Assembly: GCF_025917685.1 (NCBI RefSeq)
Contig: NZ_CP089518.1
Span: 4,403,001-4,467,000, forward strand
Direction of reading: 5' to 3'
Origin: Bacillus cereus
GTDB lineage: Bacteria; Bacillota; Bacilli; Bacillales; Bacillaceae_G
Length of the DNA: 64,000 nt
Below, in pieces: positions 37,730 through 47,031 of this stretch; the first letter of the stretch is position 1, and every line of letters starts with the position of its first letter. Under the pieces are notes generated by a model that made no database searches, was not told the origin of the DNA, and worked only from the letters and a program-made list of their open reading frames with translations. The position numbers and the translations under genes are program-made.

Positions 37730-37907
37730 AAAAACATCCCCCTTATGTTTTTATTGCCACATATCCACCAGTAAAAAAACTGATGAACGTTTTTACTATA
37801 TTTTATGTAAGCGTTTTATTTGTGTTTCTATCTCTTCTTTTATATTGTTTTAAATTCCTTCTTGTTAATTTCCAAAATTTATATGCATAAAACAAAAAGG
37901 GAGTCGC

Positions 37908-37936
37908 TTGACGAAACTCTGGGTAAAAGATATAAT
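37908..37936 (+). promoter_or_regulatory. Sigma-A promoter of rpsD
   Basis: TTGACG (37908-37913), a 17-base spacer and TATAAT (37931-37936) make a near-consensus housekeeping promoter. Confidence 0.85.
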
Positions 37937-37942
37937 AGCGTT

Positions 37943-38128
37943 TGTGTAAAATAAAAAGGCAGCCTTGTAATGTGAGTTTATCGTTTGTATTTTGTTCCTC
38001 TACGGAGGTGTATCTCGTAACTCCCTGCTGCTGGAGCGAAGGTACATGAAAACAAAATGCCCGTAAATATCGATTACGTCTGTTTTTATTTTACGTAAAT
38101 AAAAACATTTTTAAAGGAGGAGTCAACT
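37943..38128 (+). promoter_or_regulatory. rpsD leader RNA (candidate S4 autoregulatory region)
   Basis: A transcribed leader of about 185 bases separates the promoter from rpsD. It can form several pairings, including TGTTTTTATTT (38081-38091) with AAATAAAAACA (38097-38107), followed by T5 and then the AAAGGAGG site. In B. subtilis S4 binds such a leader to repress its own synthesis. The pseudoknot was not modelled here, so regulation is family knowledge. Confidence 0.6.
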
Positions 38129-38731
38129 ATGGCTCGTTATACAGGTCCAGCTTGGAAACTGTCTCGTCGTCTTGGAATCTCTCTAAGCGGCACAGGAAAA
38201 GAATTAGAAAAACGCCCTTACGCACCAGGTCCTCACGGTCCTAACCAACGTAAGAAACTTTCAGAATACGGTTTACAATTACAAGAGAAACAAAAACTTC
38301 GTCACATGTACGGCATGACTGAGCGTCAATTCCGTCGCACATTTGACCAAGCAGGTAAAATGCCTGGTAAGCACGGCGAAAACTTCATGATCCTTCTTGA
38401 AGCTCGTCTTGACAACTTAGTTTACCGTATGGGCTTAGCTCGCACTCGTCGCGCAGCTCGCCAATTAGTAAACCACGGTCACATCATGGTTGATGGAGCT
38501 CGCGTAGACATCCCATCTTACCGTGTAAAACCTAACCAAACAATCAGCGTTCGCGAAAAATCTAACAGCCTTGTTGTTGTTAAAGAAGCGATCGAAGTTA
38601 ACAACTTCGTACCAGAATACTTAACTTTCGATGCTGATAAGTTAGAAGCTACTTACACTCGTCACGCTGAGCGTTCTGAGTTAGCAGCTGAAATCAACGA
38701 AGCATTAATCGTAGAGTTCTACTCTCGTTAA
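38129..38731 (+). CDS. rpsD: 30S ribosomal protein S4
   Basis: Primary 16S rRNA-binding protein that nucleates small-subunit assembly; also binds its own mRNA. 200 residues, with the N-terminal [20 protein letters not shown] and the S4 RNA-binding fold [30 protein letters not shown] near 91-120 (given in parts). AAAGGAGGAG is 6 bases upstream. The sequence is GC-richer at third positions and uses preferred codons, as expected of a highly expressed gene. Monocistronic. Confidence 0.97.
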   Translation: MARYTGPAWKLSRRLGISLSGTGKELEKRPYAPGPHGPNQRKKLSEYGLQLQEKQKLRHMYGMTERQFRRTFDQAGKMPGKHGENFMILLEARLDNLVYRMGLARTRRAARQLVNHGHIMVDGARVDIPSYRVKPNQTISVREKSNSLVVVKEAIEVNNFVPEYLTFDADKLEATYTRHAERSELAAEINEALIVEFYSR

Positions 38732-38735
38732 TGAC

Positions 38736-38765
38736 AAAAAGCCAATCCTGTGGATTGGCTTTTTT
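38736..38765 (+). terminator. Terminator of rpsD
   Basis: GCCAATCC and GGATTGGC with A5 and T6 flanks form a 13-base pairing and a three-base loop. Confidence 0.9.
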
Positions 38766-38879
38766 CGTTTATATATAAGATAAAATTATTTATTTTCGAG
38801 GAACCTTTGGGATAAAATAAGCATGAGTAAACGCTATTCCCCTAGATTTTTTAACATACATATATATCCCAAAAATAAT

Positions 38880-38911
38880 AAAAAGCCACACTCTATTGAA
38901 TGTGACTACAT
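38880..38911 (-). terminator. Terminator of the small membrane gene 38991-39374
   Basis: On the minus strand GTCACATTC and GAGTGTGGC form a stem (with G-U pairs), followed by T5. It lies 80 bases past the stop. A smaller AAAGTACCC/GGGTACTTT hairpin at 38964-38983 precedes it. Confidence 0.6.
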
Positions 38912-38990
38912 TAATTTTTCAATTGATTTATTTTCTTCTTCAATTTATAATATCTTAACAGCAAAAGTACCCCTAAGGGTACTTTCTGAT

Positions 38991-39374
38991 TCACATTTTC
39001 ACTCTTCTTGTCTTTCTTGTCTTTCTTGTCTTTCTTGTTTCCTCGATTTCTTCTGTTTCTTCTTCCTGTTCCGTTTTTATTGTTGATACTCTATCGTACA
39101 GATCCATTATTTTCTTCGTCACATTAATTCCTCCCACAACAATTCCAAGCAAACCAATATAAATCAACACAGTAGTTTTATTGTCCACTACTGAAACGAT
39201 TACAGTAATTACACCACCACAACAAGTCAACATACTTCCCATGACATCCATGTATTCTCGGAATTTAACACCTGCTTTCCGATAACGTCCATACCACCAC
39301 AAAACTAGTACCACTCCAATAACAAATGCTCCTGTCCACATCACCATGTTAAATCCTTCCAATAAATCCCTCAT
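38991..39374 (-). CDS. Small membrane protein with repetitive basic tail (127 aa)
   Basis: Three hydrophobic segments (about residues 11-27, 47-62 and 69-84), then a cytoplasmic acidic/basic tail. The tail ends in RKTRKTRKTRR, encoded by a 9-base tandem repeat TCTTTCTTG (about four copies on the plus strand, 39004-39039). AAAGGGAG lies 7 bases before the ATG. No family is recognised. The repeat may vary in copy number between strains without breaking the frame. Confidence 0.65.
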   Translation of the reverse strand: MRDLLEGFNMVMWTGAFVIGVVLVLWWYGRYRKAGVKFREYMDVMGSMLTCCGGVITVIVSVVDNKTTVLIYIGLLGIVVGGINVTKKIMDLYDRVSTIKTEQEEETEEIEETRKTRKTRKTRRVKM

Positions 39375-39584
39375 ATAATTACTCCCTTTCCATAAATAAA
39401 TTTTTGCTGCCTTTTTCTATTTACGGAAAATAATTAAACACCTTCTTTTTATTTTTTAAAAAAGACTTTTTTTAATTTACATCTAATAATTACAGTTAAA
39501 ACTACGCGTATAATAACAACATTTTCTCTTTGATTTATCGACGACGTCCTTAGACAGATTTATTCTTTCTAGCTAAAAAAGACT

Positions 39585-39627
39585 GTTTAAAGCAACTAAA
39601 CAGTTACTTCAAACAGCCTTCATTTTT
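39585..39627 (-). terminator. Terminator of the 42-aa gene
   Basis: GGCTGTTTGAAGTAAC and GTTGCTTTAAACAGTC form an imperfect stem, with T6 on the minus strand after it. Confidence 0.7.
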
Positions 39628-39642
39628 ATATATAAAATAAAA

Positions 39643-39771
39643 TTATTTAGTTTCCTCTTTTTGAACATATACATAAGCATCTTTCTGCTCTTTATGTATA
39701 TCAACCTTCGTGTTCTCTGCAAGCTGACCCGCATTTAGCAAAGAAAAAATAATGAGCGCTTCTAGTGACAT
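39643..39771 (-). CDS. Small protein (42 aa)
   Basis: A short gene encoding MSLEALIIFSLLNAGQLAEN and an acidic/basic tail ending EETK. It has a hydrophobic N-terminal third and a soluble remainder. AAAGGAG lies about 12-13 bases upstream of the ATG. A clear terminator follows, and no other frame competes. No family is recognised. The 270 bases between this gene and 39375 otherwise contain only its terminator. Confidence 0.5.
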   Translation of the reverse strand: MSLEALIIFSLLNAGQLAENTKVDIHKEQKDAYVYVQKEETK

Positions 39772-39921
39772 TTTGTTTTACCACTCCTTTCTAGTTGTTA
39801 TACGTTTATCATACCGCTTACATGTGATTTCCGTATGAACTCGAAAAGGAGATTACAACAAAAAGATTACAGGAATGCTAATGCACGCTATAATAACCAT
39901 AAAATAGGAGGTGGATTCTTT

Positions 39922-40224
39922 TTGACAATAAACCAAATGGTTCAACTCGGAAGTTCATTTATGCTATTTATTACTTCAGCACTCGCTAGTTGGTATCAGG
40001 GGAGTAATTTGATAGATTATCCTGATGAATGGAAATATAGCGCTAAGTTTACGAATTACTTTAAAGGCACCGTTTCAAATTACCAAGATATTTATCAAAT
40101 CGATTTCTTTATATATGCGGCAAAATTTTATCCAACAGCATTTATTGTTATGCTTATTAGTTTACTTTATATGCTCGTATTAATTCTTCATATTCTATTT
40201 ACAAGAACTCGTGAGGTAATCTAA
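39922..40224 (+). CDS. Membrane protein, DUF4306-like (100 aa)
   Basis: Two helices are visible, about residues 6-22 (MVQLGSSFMLFITSALASWY) and 72-93 (AFIVMLISLLYMLVLILHILF), with an extracytoplasmic loop containing DYPDEWKYSAKF. TTG at 39922 is the start because AGGAGG is 10 bases upstream; the ATG at 39835 has none and would add a hydrophilic Lys/Arg/Asn extension. The pattern agrees with DUF4306, but this was judged by memory. Confidence 0.6.
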   Translation: MTINQMVQLGSSFMLFITSALASWYQGSNLIDYPDEWKYSAKFTNYFKGTVSNYQDIYQIDFFIYAAKFYPTAFIVMLISLLYMLVLILHILFTRTREVI

Positions 40225-40237
40225 ATTCATACATAAA

Positions 40238-40277
40238 AACCCCGAATCATAAACTTTTCAGCCTACAATTCGGGGTA
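40238..40277. terminator. Bidirectional terminator
   Basis: ACCCCGAAT and ATTCGGGGT arms with a 20-base loop, between the membrane gene and tyrS. T-tracts are short. Confidence 0.65.
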
Positions 40278-40301
40278 CTATTTGTTTATATTCGTTTCTG
40301 A

Positions 40302-41561
<1,260 letters not shown>

Positions 41562-41609
41562 CTACATACTCTCCTTTAAGTTCATTACTGGCGTGAAGGT
41601 TGAAAACAT

Positions 41610-41880
41610 AAAAAAATCGCCCCTTCAAATAAGGGACGATTTTGATTATCGCGTTACCACCCTAGTTGCAGGCAAAAAAAAGCCTACCACCTTATTTACA
41701 TAACGGCTTAGCACCGTCTTTTCCCTTTTGAATATAATTCAATCGAAAAAAGATGCTCTAGGGGCGTAATTCGCGATCATCTATGTGCTGATTTCCACCG
41801 ACCATCAGCTCTCTAAAACAGGGAAATGATCACTACTTCTCCCTTTCCACGCTCAATTATTCATATACTTTTCTTTATAC
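41610..41880 (-). promoter_or_regulatory. T-box riboswitch, Tyr specifier, upstream of tyrS
   Basis: The conserved T-box core GGGTGGTAACGCG is at 41662-41650 on the minus strand. A downstream terminator stem (AATCGTCCCTTATTTG ... GGGGCGATTT followed by T) spans about 41645-41613. A specifier region reads GAATTACG, giving TAC at 41768-41766, the tyrosine codon. Antiterminator formation on tRNA binding is established for this class. Confidence 0.88.
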
Positions 41881-41925
41881 CATCATTTATATAGGCGTGT
41901 CAAATAGAGGTCGAATTTCTATCCT

Positions 41926-42177
41926 TTACAACGTCGCAAAGAGTATCGTAATAAGAGAAAGAATTGGAACTCCAACTAGTAACGAGACATGAAACACAAC
42001 TGATAAATCATTCCCAATTGTCGCCTCCACAGGATCTTTCGCTGGAGAACCAAGAAATCCGATTAATCGATCGAAGCGACTTACCGTTTTTGGAAAGTCC
42101 GGTATTTCTACATGGTCACTGTCTAAATGCTGCTGTAATTTATATTCACTCTTAAAGGGATTTTCGCTCAATTTCAT
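41926..42177 (-). CDS. Small membrane protein, putative anti-sigma (83 aa)
   Basis: A soluble N-terminal region of about 55 residues (with EIPDFPKTVSRFDRLIGFLG) and one C-terminal helix (residues 62-82, VSLLVGVPILSLITILFATL). The start overlaps the end of the sigma gene by 26 bases, with GGAGGTGG just upstream. Size, single helix and position immediately after an ECF sigma suggest an anti-sigma or accessory like the small partners of SigY, but homology was not verified. Confidence 0.55.
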   Translation of the reverse strand: MKLSENPFKSEYKLQQHLDSDHVEIPDFPKTVSRFDRLIGFLGSPAKDPVEATIGNDLSVVFHVSLLVGVPILSLITILFATL

Positions 42178-42697
42178 CCACCTCCAGCAATTGTTTTAAT
42201 TTCTTTATCCCGTTATGAAGTCTCGATTTCACTGTTCCAATCGGAATGTTTAATATCTCTGCAATCTCTTTTTGCTGCATATCATGATAATAAGAAAGAA
42301 TGAGGACCGCTCGCTGTTCTTCAGGAACTTTCAAAATTGCTTCTCTTACTGTGAGCCGATCTTCGTGAGAAAATTCTTTTTCCTGAATCGGCACTAAAAA
42401 TGGCAAAAGTGTACGCCACTTTTTTCTTCTATTTAATTTATTAATCATAAGACGATAACCAATTTGAAATAAATACGTTTTTATTTTTCCTTTTTCAAGT
42501 TCATACATATGCTTCTTTCGTTCTAATGTCAAAAACGTATCTTGCACGAGGTCGATACTTAATTGTTCATCTCGGTTAAATCGATATAAAAATGTGTATA
42601 GCGCTGGTTTGATTAAAACATATAGTTTTTCCCCAGCCTGCTTATCTCCACTTTGATACGCAAGCATGAGCTCCTCCTCAATCCCAATCTGCGCCAT
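42152..42697 (-). CDS. ECF-type RNA polymerase sigma factor
   Basis: A 181-residue two-domain sigma factor. Region 2 is LVQDTFLTLERKKHMYELEKGKIKTYLFQIGYRLMINKLNRRK (shown as LVQDTFL ... INKLNRRK) near 48-90. Region 4 (EEQRAVLILSYYHD, then QQKEIAEILNIPIGTVKSRL) spans 122-160. Upstream: AAGGAG with ATG at 42697. An alternative start at 42667 (GAGGAGGAGCTC before ATG) would give 171 residues and is also credible. It overlaps both flanking genes, a compact sigma plus membrane-partner operon. Target promoters are unknown. Confidence 0.82.
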   Translation of the reverse strand: MAQIGIEEELMLAYQSGDKQAGEKLYVLIKPALYTFLYRFNRDEQLSIDLVQDTFLTLERKKHMYELEKGKIKTYLFQIGYRLMINKLNRRKKWRTLLPFLVPIQEKEFSHEDRLTVREAILKVPEEQRAVLILSYYHDMQQKEIAEILNIPIGTVKSRLHNGIKKLKQLLEVDEIERKSL

Positions 42698-43133
42698 GAT
42701 TTTTGATCTCCTTTATTCCTTTTAACGTTAATGAAATACGGGAAATTAAATAGCAACTAGCGACAATAATCCATACTTGCGATTGATTCGTAAAAAATTG
42801 AACATACGGGTTTTGAATTGTCTGTCCGGTTGAAACTAAAATATTTAATGCTTGCACACATACGCATGCATACACTGCAAGACAAGCCGAAATCGTATCA
42901 AATACATTCCAGCGAAAATACACTTTTGTTTTTGTAAAATCAATTTTATATCCATTTTTCCGTACTATATGTTTTCTATCAAATGGAATGATGATTGAAA
43001 ACATAACAATCATCATGACCCCAGCTGTAATCATTGATACTTTAAATCCAATTGGCATCGGTAATAGCAAACCACAAGAAAATACAACTATAACTCCAAT
43101 TAAAGCAAAAGTAAGAAGTAATTTATTAGACAT
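42678..43133 (-). CDS. Membrane protein of the ECF-sigma operon (151 aa)
   Basis: Four helices (about residues 5-22, 29-47, 76-92 and 115-131) with a central polar loop KHIVRKNGYKIDFTKTKVYF. Met at 43133 is preferred because GGGAGG lies 7 bases upstream; the frame reaches back to 43196. Its stop overlaps the sigma gene start by 20 bases, so translation is coupled. Family unknown; possibly a membrane sensor or a DUF5316-like protein. Confidence 0.62.
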   Translation of the reverse strand: MSNKLLLTFALIGVIVVFSCGLLLPMPIGFKVSMITAGVMMIVMFSIIIPFDRKHIVRKNGYKIDFTKTKVYFRWNVFDTISACLAVYACVCVQALNILVSTGQTIQNPYVQFFTNQSQVWIIVASCYLISRISLTLKGIKEIKNHGADWD

Positions 43134-43199
43134 ATAAAAGCCTCCCTCATCTATTCTTTCATAAATGTATACAGACGAGGAAGGCGCTTCGTTCAAATA

Positions 43200-43757
43200 T
43201 TATTTTATTTTTTTAATAATCTTTGCAGGATTCCCGCCAACTACTACATTATCAGGCACATCTTTCGTTACAACGGCGCCAGATGCGATAACCGCATTAT
43301 CTCCAATTGTTACACCTGGATTAATAATTGCTCTTCCGCCAATCCATACGTTATCGCCGATTGTAACTGGTTTTCCGTATTCTGATCCGCTTATGCGTTC
43401 TACTGGATCGAGCGGGTGCGTTGCTGTATAAATGTGAACACCTGGAGCTAACATACAGTTCACTCCGATTGTAACGGGACATACGTCTAAAATCGTACAA
43501 TCAAAGTTCGCGTAAAAATTTTCGCCAACATTAATGTTATAGCCGTAATCACATCTAAAAGAAGATTCAAGATGAATGTTATCTCCTGTCGTTCCAAATA
43601 GTTCTTTTACAATTTCGCTACGCTCTTTTAATTGCACTTCTGGCGTATCATTTAATTTTCTCGTTAATATACGAGCTTGCTCCCTGTCTTGTACTAAAAC
43701 TGGATCAGCTGGTATGTACATTTCCCCTAGTATCATCTTTTCTTTTTCTGTTTTCAT
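43200..43757 (-). CDS. maa: Maltose O-acetyltransferase
   Basis: A 185-residue trimeric hexapeptide-repeat acetyltransferase. The N-terminal helix region is followed by left-handed beta-helix repeats ([21 protein letters not shown], then [23 protein letters not shown] and [17 protein letters not shown], given in parts). The catalytic His is expected in IYTATHPLD near 115. Acceptors are maltose and related sugars, CoA donor. RBS AGGGGGTGA precedes the ATG. Not linked to the sigma operon beyond position. Confidence 0.88.
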   Translation of the reverse strand: MKTEKEKMILGEMYIPADPVLVQDREQARILTRKLNDTPEVQLKERSEIVKELFGTTGDNIHLESSFRCDYGYNINVGENFYANFDCTILDVCPVTIGVNCMLAPGVHIYTATHPLDPVERISGSEYGKPVTIGDNVWIGGRAIINPGVTIGDNAVIASGAVVTKDVPDNVVVGGNPAKIIKKIK

Positions 43758-43804
43758 TTTATCACCCCCTTAACTTATATATATAAGTTAATAATAACAT
43801 AAAA

Positions 43805-43836
43805 AAAGATCTGAACGTTGTTTCGTTCAGACCTTT
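43805..43836 (-). terminator. Terminator after acsA
   Basis: AAAGGTCTGAACG and CGTTCAGATCTTT form a 13-base stem, with T-run on the minus strand. Confidence 0.85.
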
Positions 43837-43841
43837 CTCTC

Positions 43842-45560
43842 TTAATCTTCCATCGTTGACAAATCACCTGTTGGTAAGTTTAACTCCCACGCTTTTAATA
43901 CGCGGCGCATAATTTTACCACTTCTCGTTTTCGGTAATTTATCTCTAAATTCAATTTGTCTTGGCGCTGCATGAGCTGCTAGGCCTTTCTTTACAAATTG
44001 ACGAATCTCTTCTTTTAGTTCTTCAGATGGCTCGTATCCTGCGCGAAGCGCGATAAATGCTTTAATGATTTCACCGCGAACTGGGTCTGGAATACCAATT
44101 ACACCAGCTTCTGCAACAGCAGCGTGCTCGATTAATTTGCTTTCTACTTCAAACGGACCAACGCGCTCACCTGACGTCATAATTACATCGTCAATACGTC
44201 CTTGGAACCAGAAGTATCCGTCTTCGTCCATATATGCAGAGTCACCTGATACGTACCAATCCCCTGGCATGAAGTAAGACTCATATTTTTGCTGGTTATT
44301 CCAGATTCCACGCATCATAGCTGGCCAACCTTTACCAATCGCTAAGTTCCCCATTGTGTATGGAGGTACTTCATTTCCTTCATTATCAACAATTGCTGCT
44401 TTCACACCTGGAATTGGTTTACCCATTGAACCTGGACGGATTTCCATACAAGGGTAGTTACAAATAACTTGTCCACCTGTTTCTGTCATCCACCACGTAT
44501 CATGAATACGAAGTCCAAATGCGTTCATACCCCAGCGAATTACTTCTGGATTTAATGGTTCACCGACGCTTAATACGTGACGAACTTGTGATAAATCATA
44601 TTTTTTAATTGCGTCTTGTCCAGCTCCCATTAACATACGGAACGCTGTTGGTGCGCTATACCAAACTGTTACACCGTAATCTTGCAGTGCTTCATACCAC
44701 GCTTCTGGACTAAAGCGGCCACCTAAAATAACATTTGATGCTCCGACTAACCACGGTGCGAAAATACCGTAAGCCGTTCCAGTTACCCAGCCTGGGTCAG
44801 CTGTACACCAATATACATCATCTTCTTTTAAATCTAATACCCATTTCGCCGTTTGATAGTGCTGAACCATTGCGTTTTGTGCATGAAGAACACCTTTTGG
44901 CTTACCAGTAGAGCCAGATGTGTAATGAAGGATTAAACCATCTTCACGGCCTAACCATTCGATATGTAATTCTTTTGAAGCTTGTTCAAATAAAGGGTTG
45001 AACGCTACAAGTTTACCGCCCTCTTCTGCATTGTCTCCAACAAGAAAGACTGTTTTTAAAGCTGGTAAATCATTTAATGGTATGCGCTCTAACAATTCAG
45101 GCGTTGTAATTAACACCTTTGCTTCGCTATCTTCTAAACGATCGCGAACTGCGCCTTCCATAAACGCTTCAAATAGTGGCCCAACAATTGCCCCTAATTT
45201 TACCGCACCTAAAAGTGCGAAATATAATTCTGGAGAACGCGGCATAAAAATAAAAACGCGATCGCCTTTTTCAACATCGCCATAATTTTTCAGAACATTT
45301 CCTGCTTTATTAGAAAAATCCTTCATTTCCTTAAATGTATATTTCTCTTTACGAGATCCATCTTGATAATAAAGGGCTACTTTATTTTTTCGATCGGATT
45401 TCGCATGCTTATCAATTGCCTCATACGCCATATTCACTCGGCCTGTTTCATTCCAAGTAAAATTTTTATTAACCTCTTCCCAGTTAAAATTCGCATATGC
45501 CTCTTCATAATTCGGCAAATTATTTTTTCCTTTAATGACAGGAAGCGTTTCTATTTTCAT
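43842..45560 (-). CDS. acsA: Acetyl-CoA synthetase
   Basis: Activates acetate with ATP and CoA. 572 residues. ATP motif LHYTSGSTGKPKGVLHAQ near 210, WWMTETGG near 350, and the acylation-controlled Lys in PKTRSGKIMRR near 548. Divergent from acuABC, whose AcuA acetylates that Lys and AcuC removes the group. GGGGGATG lies about 6 bases upstream of the ATG. CcpA repression is known in Bacillus; no convincing cre was seen in the 176-base divergent region. Confidence 0.95.
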   Translation of the reverse strand: MKIETLPVIKGKNNLPNYEEAYANFNWEEVNKNFTWNETGRVNMAYEAIDKHAKSDRKNKVALYYQDGSRKEKYTFKEMKDFSNKAGNVLKNYGDVEKGDRVFIFMPRSPELYFALLGAVKLGAIVGPLFEAFMEGAVRDRLEDSEAKVLITTPELLERIPLNDLPALKTVFLVGDNAEEGGKLVAFNPLFEQASKELHIEWLGREDGLILHYTSGSTGKPKGVLHAQNAMVQHYQTAKWVLDLKEDDVYWCTADPGWVTGTAYGIFAPWLVGASNVILGGRFSPEAWYEALQDYGVTVWYSAPTAFRMLMGAGQDAIKKYDLSQVRHVLSVGEPLNPEVIRWGMNAFGLRIHDTWWMTETGGQVICNYPCMEIRPGSMGKPIPGVKAAIVDNEGNEVPPYTMGNLAIGKGWPAMMRGIWNNQQKYESYFMPGDWYVSGDSAYMDEDGYFWFQGRIDDVIMTSGERVGPFEVESKLIEHAAVAEAGVIGIPDPVRGEIIKAFIALRAGYEPSEELKEEIRQFVKKGLAAHAAPRQIEFRDKLPKTRSGKIMRRVLKAWELNLPTGDLSTMED

Positions 45561-45736
45561 ACTTTACATCCCCCTCCTATGTATTCTATTATCTATTATA
45601 ATGATATTATTTAAAATTTTCAGTATATTTGTTGATTTTTAGACAAATTTTTACTGACAAAATTCGATTCACATCGCATATATTATAAAGTACGATATTA
45701 ATAGATTCACAAACCCTCAAGGTGGTGAGCAATACA

Positions 45737-46369
45737 TTGATTCATAAAAAAATATATAATGCTAGAAACTTAAAAACAGCGAAGGGCACTTTAATTATTG
45801 AAGGTCCTGTCTCTACACATAATCTTGAAATGTATGAATTCCATCCAGATTTAGTTGCATTTCGTCCTGCCGAACAGCAATATAAAGCAATTGTCGAAAT
45901 TTCTAAATTACCAGAAGCTCGTCTCATTATTGCTAGACATGACCAAACGATTGTTGGATATGTTACATACTTGTATCCTGATCCGCTCGAACGATGGTCA
46001 GAAGGAAAAATGGAAAACTTAATTGAGCTCGGGGCAATTGAAGTCGTCCCAGCCTTCCGTGGATGCTCTGTCGGAAAGAACTTATTAGAAGTGTCTATGA
46101 TGGACGATTATATGGAAGATTATATTATATTAACGACTGAATATTATTGGCACTGGGATTTAAAACAAACAGGCTTAAATGTTTGGGAATACCGAAAAGT
46201 AATGGAAAAGATGATGAATGCTGGTGGGTTACAATGGATGGCTACAGATGATCCTGAAATTTGTTCACACCCTGCTAACTGTTTAATGGTCCGGATTGGA
46301 AAACGTGTTGATACGGATTCCATTCAAGCATTTGATCGTCTACGTTTTCACAATCGCTTTATGTATTAA
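45737..46369 (+). CDS. acuA: Protein acetyltransferase AcuA
   Basis: A GNAT-family enzyme that acetylates and inactivates AcsA. TTG at 45737 is chosen: the protein is then 210 residues, the length I recall for the B. subtilis protein, and begins IHKKIYNARN. AAGGTGGTG stands about 10 bases upstream. The acetyl-CoA segment EVVPAFRGCSVGKNLLEVSMM near 110-130 is clear. First gene of acuABC. Confidence 0.94.
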   Translation: MIHKKIYNARNLKTAKGTLIIEGPVSTHNLEMYEFHPDLVAFRPAEQQYKAIVEISKLPEARLIIARHDQTIVGYVTYLYPDPLERWSEGKMENLIELGAIEVVPAFRGCSVGKNLLEVSMMDDYMEDYIILTTEYYWHWDLKQTGLNVWEYRKVMEKMMNAGGLQWMATDDPEICSHPANCLMVRIGKRVDTDSIQAFDRLRFHNRFMY

Positions 46370-46386
46370 TAAAGGGGGCAACTGGA

Positions 46387-47031
46387 ATGATTGTAGAAGA
46401 AATTATGAATCAAAATGTAGTTACACTACATCCAAACGATACAATCGAAACAGCAATCCGAACGATACGCACGAAAGGCATTCGGCACATTCCAATTGTC
46501 GATCAAAATAATCATGTCGTAGGCATTATTTCTGATCGGGATGTAAGAGATGCAAGTCCGTCTATTTTAGATGAACAAGTTTCACTCGATATGCTACGGC
46601 AACCGCTTGAACTTATTATGAAACATCCTGTTATGACTTGCCATCCTCTCGATTTCGTTGAGGAAATCGCTACGTTATTTTTTGAAAATAAAATTGGCTG
46701 TCTTCCTGTTACAAAGGCTGGGAAGTTAGTTGGAATCATTTCTGAATCTACAGTCTTGCACACGTTAGTGAAATTAACAGGAGCACATCAACCAAGTTCA
46801 CAAATTGAAATTCAAGTAAAAAATGAACCTGGTATTCTCGGAAAAGTCGTTGCTATCTTTAGTGATTTACAAATAAATATCGTGAGCGTTCTCGTCTACC
46901 CAGCAAAAGATGAGAATGATAAAGTACTCGTTTTCCGCATTCAAACGATGAATCCGCTAAAAGTGATTGATGCACTTGAAGCAGAAGGCTACCGCGTATT
47001 ATGGCCGAACATTATGGGGATGCAAGCATGA
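46387..47031 (+). CDS. acuB: AcuB, CBS-ACT domain protein
   Basis: A 214-residue protein with two N-terminal CBS domains (residues about 1-130, including QNVVTLHPNDTIETAIRTIR) and a C-terminal ACT domain. Required for acetoin/acetate use in B. subtilis; ligand not known, nucleotide binding likely. AAAGGGGG precedes the ATG by 7-8 bases. Overlaps acuC by an ATGA. Confidence 0.93.
   Translation: MIVEEIMNQNVVTLHPNDTIETAIRTIRTKGIRHIPIVDQNNHVVGIISDRDVRDASPSILDEQVSLDMLRQPLELIMKHPVMTCHPLDFVEEIATLFFENKIGCLPVTKAGKLVGIISESTVLHTLVKLTGAHQPSSQIEIQVKNEPGILGKVVAIFSDLQINIVSVLVYPAKDENDKVLVFRIQTMNPLKVIDALEAEGYRVLWPNIMGMQA

Noticed and set aside
38823..39086. Plus-strand frame of 87 codons after rpsD
   Set aside because: It lies opposite the membrane-protein gene and its terminator, contains a low-complexity Ser/Cys/Leu run from the 9-bp repeat, and has no ribosome binding site.
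45561..45736. cre site between acsA and acuA
   Set aside because: Expected from B. subtilis knowledge, but no convincing match to the consensus was found by eye.
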